NCBI GenBank assembly: GCA_014138725.1
Contig: JACJID010000001.1
Coordinates: forward strand, 248,001 to 312,000
Reading direction: 5' to 3'
Source: Kutzneria viridogrisea
GTDB taxonomy: Bacteria > Actinomycetota > Actinomycetes > Mycobacteriales > Pseudonocardiaceae
DNA: 64,000 bases
The translations under genes were made by a program, and so were the position numbers. Numbering within the stretch: position 1 is the first letter of the stretch; every line of letters starts with the position of its first letter. This document shows, piece after piece, positions 59,988-64,000 of this stretch. The notes below the pieces were generated by a model. That model saw only the letters and a program-made list of their open reading frames with translations. It did not search any database and had not been told where the DNA came from.

Positions 59988-61040
59988 ATGTTCCCTGCAC
60001 GCCATCGAGATCTCGCGAGGCGCTGCGCGATCGCCGCTGCCGCGGTGACCGCGACCGGAGCGTTCCTCGCCGTACCGGCCTCAGCGGGCACGCCCCTGCA
60101 GGCCAGGCAGGCCGCGACCCTGGGCACCGAGCTCAGCTCCACGCTCGGTGACCGGACCGTCGGCTCCTACTTCGACCAGGCCACGTCCCGGCTGGTGGTC
60201 ACCGTCACCGACGCGGAGGCCGCCAACCAGGTGCGTGCCAGGGGCGCCGTGCCCCAGCACGTGTCCTACCGCGCATCGGAACTTGCCGCGGTCACCGCGG
60301 AACTCGGCCGCAGCGCGAGCATTCCGGGTACGGCCTGGCGCGTTGACCCGCGTTCCGGCCAGGTTCTGGTCACCGCGGACGCCACGGTCACCGGGGCGAA
60401 ACTGGACAAGGTCACCGAGGTGGTGCACGGCTTCGGCGCCAAGGCGCGGCTCAAGCGGACCAGCGGGCACCTGCGCCCACTGATCAGCGGCGGCGACGCC
60501 ATCTGGGGCCAGGGCCTGCGCTGCTCGCTGGGCTTCAACGTGCACGACTCCAGCGGCAACCCGGCCATCCTGACGGCTGGGCACTGCGGTGTGGCCACCA
60601 ACGACTGGTGGGCGGATTCCTCGAACTCCCAGCACATCGCGCGCACCCAGGGGGCGAGCTTCCCCGGCCACGACTACTCCTGGGCGGCCTACGACTCCGG
60701 GGTGGACGCGCCCAGCGCGATCAACACCGGGCAGCAGATCACCGGTGCCGGTGAGGCCACCGTGGGCGAGCAGGTCACCCGCTCCGGGTCCACCACCGGG
60801 GTGCACTCGGGCTCGGTGACCGGCCTGAACGCCACGGTCAACTACCAGGAGGGCTCGGTCAGCGGGCTGATCGACACCGATGTCTGCGCCGAACCGGGCG
60901 ACAGCGGGGGCTCGCTGTACGACGGCGGCACCGCGATCGGGCTGACCTCGGGCGGCAGCGGGGACTGCAACTCCGGCGGGGAGACCTTCTTCCAGCCGGT
61001 GCCCGCCGCGCTCAGCGCGTACGGCCTCACCCTGCCCTGA
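59988..61040 (+). CDS. Secreted streptogrisin-type (S1E) serine protease with propeptide
   Basis: 350 aa. Signal peptide 1-33, propeptide to about 165 with the alpha-lytic pro domain, then the mature protease. The triad is H199 (ILTAGHC), D229 (GHDYSW) and S306 (EPGDSGGSL). Disulfide pairs are C179/C200 and C300/C327. Streptogrisins degrade proteins outside the cell; the propeptide assists folding and is cut off by self-cleavage. It is followed by a strong hairpin. Confidence 0.92.
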   Translation: MFPARHRDLARRCAIAAAAVTATGAFLAVPASAGTPLQARQAATLGTELSSTLGDRTVGSYFDQATSRLVVTVTDAEAANQVRARGAVPQHVSYRASELAAVTAELGRSASIPGTAWRVDPRSGQVLVTADATVTGAKLDKVTEVVHGFGAKARLKRTSGHLRPLISGGDAIWGQGLRCSLGFNVHDSSGNPAILTAGHCGVATNDWWADSSNSQHIARTQGASFPGHDYSWAAYDSGVDAPSAINTGQQITGAGEATVGEQVTRSGSTTGVHSGSVTGLNATVNYQEGSVSGLIDTDVCAEPGDSGGSLYDGGTAIGLTSGGSGDCNSGGETFFQPVPAALSAYGLTLP

Positions 61041-61048
61041 TTCCGGTA

Positions 61049-61087
61049 CCCGCCACGGCCGCGCTCAGCAGGCGCGGTCGTGGCGGG
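61049..61087 (+). terminator. Strong hairpin terminator after the protease gene
   Basis: A 16-bp stem (CCCGCCACGGCCGCGC with its complement, one G-U pair) with a 7-nt loop, 9 nt after the stop at 61040. No long U run follows, as usual in high-GC actinobacteria. Confidence 0.85.
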
Positions 61088-61217
61088 TTCGGGCGACACG
61101 CTGAAGTGCCTCCCACAGTCGCATGTCAAGTGTGCTAATGCGGGGTCTAAACCCCTGTTTGCCCGGTCACACCAATTCGGGTGATTCCGACCCGAGTCGG
61201 AGGTGAAGTGAGTGTGA

Positions 61218-62111
<894 letters not shown>

Positions 62112-62118
62112 TCCGCGG

Positions 62119-62146
62119 GAGCGGGGACCGGGCACGGTCCCCGCTC
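62119..62146. terminator. Perfect 12-bp hairpin between convergent rpf and FMN reductase genes
   Basis: GAGCGGGGACCG with its complement around a GGCA loop, 7 nt after the rpf stop. It overlaps the stop of the opposite-strand FMN reductase gene, so it serves both transcripts. Confidence 0.85.
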
Positions 62147-62735
62147 ACCCGTTGCCCGCCAGCAACTGCTCGAACGGGACCACGTTCTCGTACGGATCCT
62201 GACGAACGGGTTTCGGCGTTCCGGCAACGAGGTTCGCCAGTTCCCCGCCCGCCAGCCCGATCCGGTCGGTGAGCTGGCCGCCCCAGTCCTCCGCCGCCGC
62301 GTACACCGCGGTCGGCACCACGACCGCCCGCAGGTAGGCGAACAGCGGGCGCAGTGCGTGTTCCAGCGCGAGCGAGTGCCGCGGCGTTCCGCCGGTCGCG
62401 CCGATCAGCACTGGCTTGCCCGCCAGCGAATCCGGCTCCAGCACGTCGAAGAAGGACTTGAACAGGCCGCTGTAGGAGGCGTTGAAGATCGGCGTCACCG
62501 CGATCAGCGCGTCCGCCCCGACCACGGTGTCCACCGCCTCGCGCAGCGCGCCCGCGGGGAAGCCGGTCAGCACCGCGTTGGCCACCTCGTGCGCCAGGTC
62601 CCGCAGCGCCACCACGTGGATCTCGGCCTGCCCGCCCAGCGCCTGCCCGGTGGCCTGCGCCAGCCGCTCCGCCAGCAATCTCGTCGAGGACGGCTCGCCG
62701 ATCCCCGCCGACACCACCGCCAGCCGGTACGTCAT
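62145..62735 (-). CDS. NADPH-dependent FMN reductase
   Basis: 196 aa flavodoxin-like fold. FMN-binding segments are SAGIGEPSSTRLL at the N-terminus and TPIFNASYSGLFKSFFD near 100. IGATGGTPRHSLALEHALRPL follows. This is the reductase class paired with LLM oxygenases in the CE1758/CE1759-type pair. It supplies reduced flavin. Coupled to the upstream LLM gene by a 4-nt overlap. Confidence 0.9.
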   Translation of the reverse strand: MTYRLAVVSAGIGEPSSTRLLAERLAQATGQALGGQAEIHVVALRDLAHEVANAVLTGFPAGALREAVDTVVGADALIAVTPIFNASYSGLFKSFFDVLEPDSLAGKPVLIGATGGTPRHSLALEHALRPLFAYLRAVVVPTAVYAAAEDWGGQLTDRIGLAGGELANLVAGTPKPVRQDPYENVVPFEQLLAGNG

Positions 62736-63817
62736 GCCCTGACCTCCTGTCGTGCCGCGAGCAGGCTCGCGTGCGTCGGGGCCTGCGGCACGTGTGCCGG
62801 TCGCAGCGCGTCGTACTCCTTGCGCAGCACCGGGATCACTTCCTCGCCGAGCAGGTCCAGCTGTTCCAGCACGGTCTTCAGCGGCAGGCCCGCGTGGTCG
62901 ATCAGGAACAGCTGCCGCTGGTAGTCGCCGAAGTCCTCACGGAAGCGCAGGGTCCGGTCGATCACCTGTTGCGGGCTGCCGACGGTCAGCGGGGTCTGCG
63001 AGGTGAATTCCTCCAGCGAGGGTCCGTGCCCGTAGACCGGGGCGTTGTCGAAGTACGGCCGGAATTCCCTGACGGCGTCCTGGGAATTGCGCCGCAGGAA
63101 AACCTGCCCGCCCAATCCGACGATCGCCTGGTCCGCCTTGCCGTGCCCGTAGTGCTCGTAGCGTTCCCGGTACAGGCCGATCAGTCGCTGGAAGTGGTCG
63201 GCGGGCCAGAAGATGTTGTTGGCGAAGAACCCGTCCCCGTAGTAGGCGGCCTGTTCCGCGATCTCCGGGCTGCGGATCGAGCCGTGCCACACGAAGGGCG
63301 GCACCCCGTCCAGCGGGCGCGGCGTGGAAGTGAAGCCCTGCAACGGGGTGCGGAAGCGCCCCTGCCAGTCCACCACGTCCTCGCGCCACAACCTGTGCAA
63401 CAGCGCGTAGTTCTCCACGGCCAGCGGGATGCCCTGGCGGATGTCCTGGCCGAACCACGGGTACACCGGCCCCGTGTTGCCCCGGCCCAGCATCAGGTCC
63501 ACCCGGCCGTCGGCCAGGTGCTGCAACATCGCGAAGTCCTCCGCGATCTTCACCGGGTCGTTGGTGGTGATCAGTGTGGTGGAGGTGGACAGGATGAGCC
63601 GCTCGGTCCTGGCCGCGACGTAGCCCAGCATGGTCGTCGGCGAGGAGGGCACGAACGGCGGGTTGTGGTGCTCACCGGTGGCGAACACGTCCAGGCCCAC
63701 TTCCTCGGCCTTGAGCGCGATGGCCACCATGGCCTTGATCCGCTCGGCCTCGGTCGGGGTCCGGCCCGTGGTCGGGTCGGTGGTCACGTCGCCGACGGTG
63801 AAGATCCCGAACTGCAC
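62732..63817 (-). CDS. LLM-class flavin-dependent oxidoreductase
   Basis: 361 aa luciferase-like TIM barrel: MQFGIFTVGDVTTDPTTGRTPTEAERI, then LDVFATGEHHNPPFVPSSPTTMLGYVAARTERLIL and DGRVDLMLGRGNTGPVYPWFG. Uses FMNH2 (from the downstream reductase) to oxidise an unknown substrate. Starts at GTG 63817 with GAGAGGAG upstream. An inverted repeat lies just before it, and the AsnC-type gene ends 27 nt upstream. Confidence 0.88.
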   Translation of the reverse strand: MQFGIFTVGDVTTDPTTGRTPTEAERIKAMVAIALKAEEVGLDVFATGEHHNPPFVPSSPTTMLGYVAARTERLILSTSTTLITTNDPVKIAEDFAMLQHLADGRVDLMLGRGNTGPVYPWFGQDIRQGIPLAVENYALLHRLWREDVVDWQGRFRTPLQGFTSTPRPLDGVPPFVWHGSIRSPEIAEQAAYYGDGFFANNIFWPADHFQRLIGLYRERYEHYGHGKADQAIVGLGGQVFLRRNSQDAVREFRPYFDNAPVYGHGPSLEEFTSQTPLTVGSPQQVIDRTLRFREDFGDYQRQLFLIDHAGLPLKTVLEQLDLLGEEVIPVLRKEYDALRPAHVPQAPTHASLLAARQEVRA

Positions 63818-63835
63818 GGCTGCTCCTCTCTGGTT

Positions 63836-63849
63836 GTTGAGCTCTCAAC
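63836..63849. promoter_or_regulatory. Inverted repeat upstream of the LLM operon
   Basis: GTTGAG-ct-CTCAAC, 6-bp arms, 18 nt before the LLM start. The form TTGAG..CTCAA is typical of MarR-type operators. It overlaps the stop of the AsnC-type gene. No MarR gene in this window. Confidence 0.45.
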
Positions 63850-64000
63850 TACTGGGCTTCAACCTAGCATGGGCCGCCGGTATTCCCGCTGCTGGGGTGA
63901 TCGGGCCGGCGGCCTTCAGGGTGCGCAGCACGGGGGCCGTCTCCAGGGTCTGGATCCCGTCGAGGCTGCCGAGCCGCCGGGTGAGGTAGTGGTGCAGGGC
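63845..64000 (-). CDS. Lrp/AsnC-family regulator, C-terminal part
   Basis: The gene enters from the right edge; only the last 51 codons are present. The segment ALHHYLTRRLGSLDGIQTLE followed by TAPVLRTLKAAG is the typical end of the AsnC ligand-binding domain. A 19-residue Pro/Ala tail precedes the TGA at 63845. The DNA-binding domain lies outside the window. It might regulate the LLM/FMN-reductase pair that follows in the same direction. Confidence 0.75.
   Translation of the reverse strand, partial: ALHHYLTRRLGSLDGIQTLETAPVLRTLKAAGPITPAAGIPAAHARLKPSS

Overview
High-GC actinobacterial chromosome, most likely Pseudonocardiaceae (Crossiella/Kutzneria/Amycolatopsis-like). The evidence is the strong GC codon bias, many GTG starts, an ethA/ethR pair, a complete set of type VII secretion (T7SS) genes, streptogrisin-type protease, Rpf, PucR, large LuxR (LAL) regulators and 13E12/HNH genes. 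The window is a single stretch cut at both ends: an L,D-transpeptidase at the left and an AsnC-type regulator at the right are both partial. I saw no rRNA, tRNA, CRISPR array, transposase or phage genes.

Layout. 0-15.6 kb holds mixed chromosomal genes: L,D-transpeptidase, UPF0303, an ECF sigma with a membrane partner, a GT87 mannosyltransferase-like protein, the ethA/ethR divergon with a well preserved EthR-type operator, a DUF218 protein, a RecB-like nuclease/UPF1-type helicase fusion, GNAT, a secreted RCC1-like propeller, PucR, Hsp20 and a UBP zinc finger. 15.6-21.8 kb holds a two-component system divergent from a MacB/FtsX-type ABC exporter, with OmpR-type direct repeats between them, then LexA. 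21.8-28.7 kb is a carbohydrate region: GH12 endoglucanase with a CebR-like box, a glycogen-debranching-type enzyme, and a LacI-controlled sugar ABC importer whose second permease is frameshifted near its 3' end. 28.8-31.5 kb holds a decayed GAF fragment, GAF-ANTAR, ArsR and a macrolide-type glycosyltransferase.

31.5-54.9 kb is a dispersed T7SS locus. A NarL-type histidine kinase overlaps a mycosin-like protein that has lost all three catalytic residues. A LAL regulator and a small secreted protein follow. Next comes a block of secreted substrates: a lytic-transglycosylase/EspC-like fusion, a PPE-like protein, an EspC-like protein and a WXG100 pair with altered WXG motifs. Then come eccC, a plus-strand block of WXG effectors with YbaB and eccD, a glycosyltransferase, eccE, eccB and a NarL-type response regulator. 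No EccA is present and no intact mycosin is visible. The kinase and regulator sit at opposite ends and probably belong together. The likely machine is EccB-C-D-E plus a structural pseudo-mycosin, exporting WXG pairs and larger cell-wall- or membrane-active effectors.

55-64 kb holds a 13E12-family HNH gene, two arrays of degenerate 21/22-bp tandem repeats flanking a foldback element, DUF427, hemerythrin, a second macrolide-type glycosyltransferase, an S1 protease, an rpf gene behind a probable ydaO (c-di-AMP) riboswitch, and an FMN-reductase/LLM monooxygenase pair.
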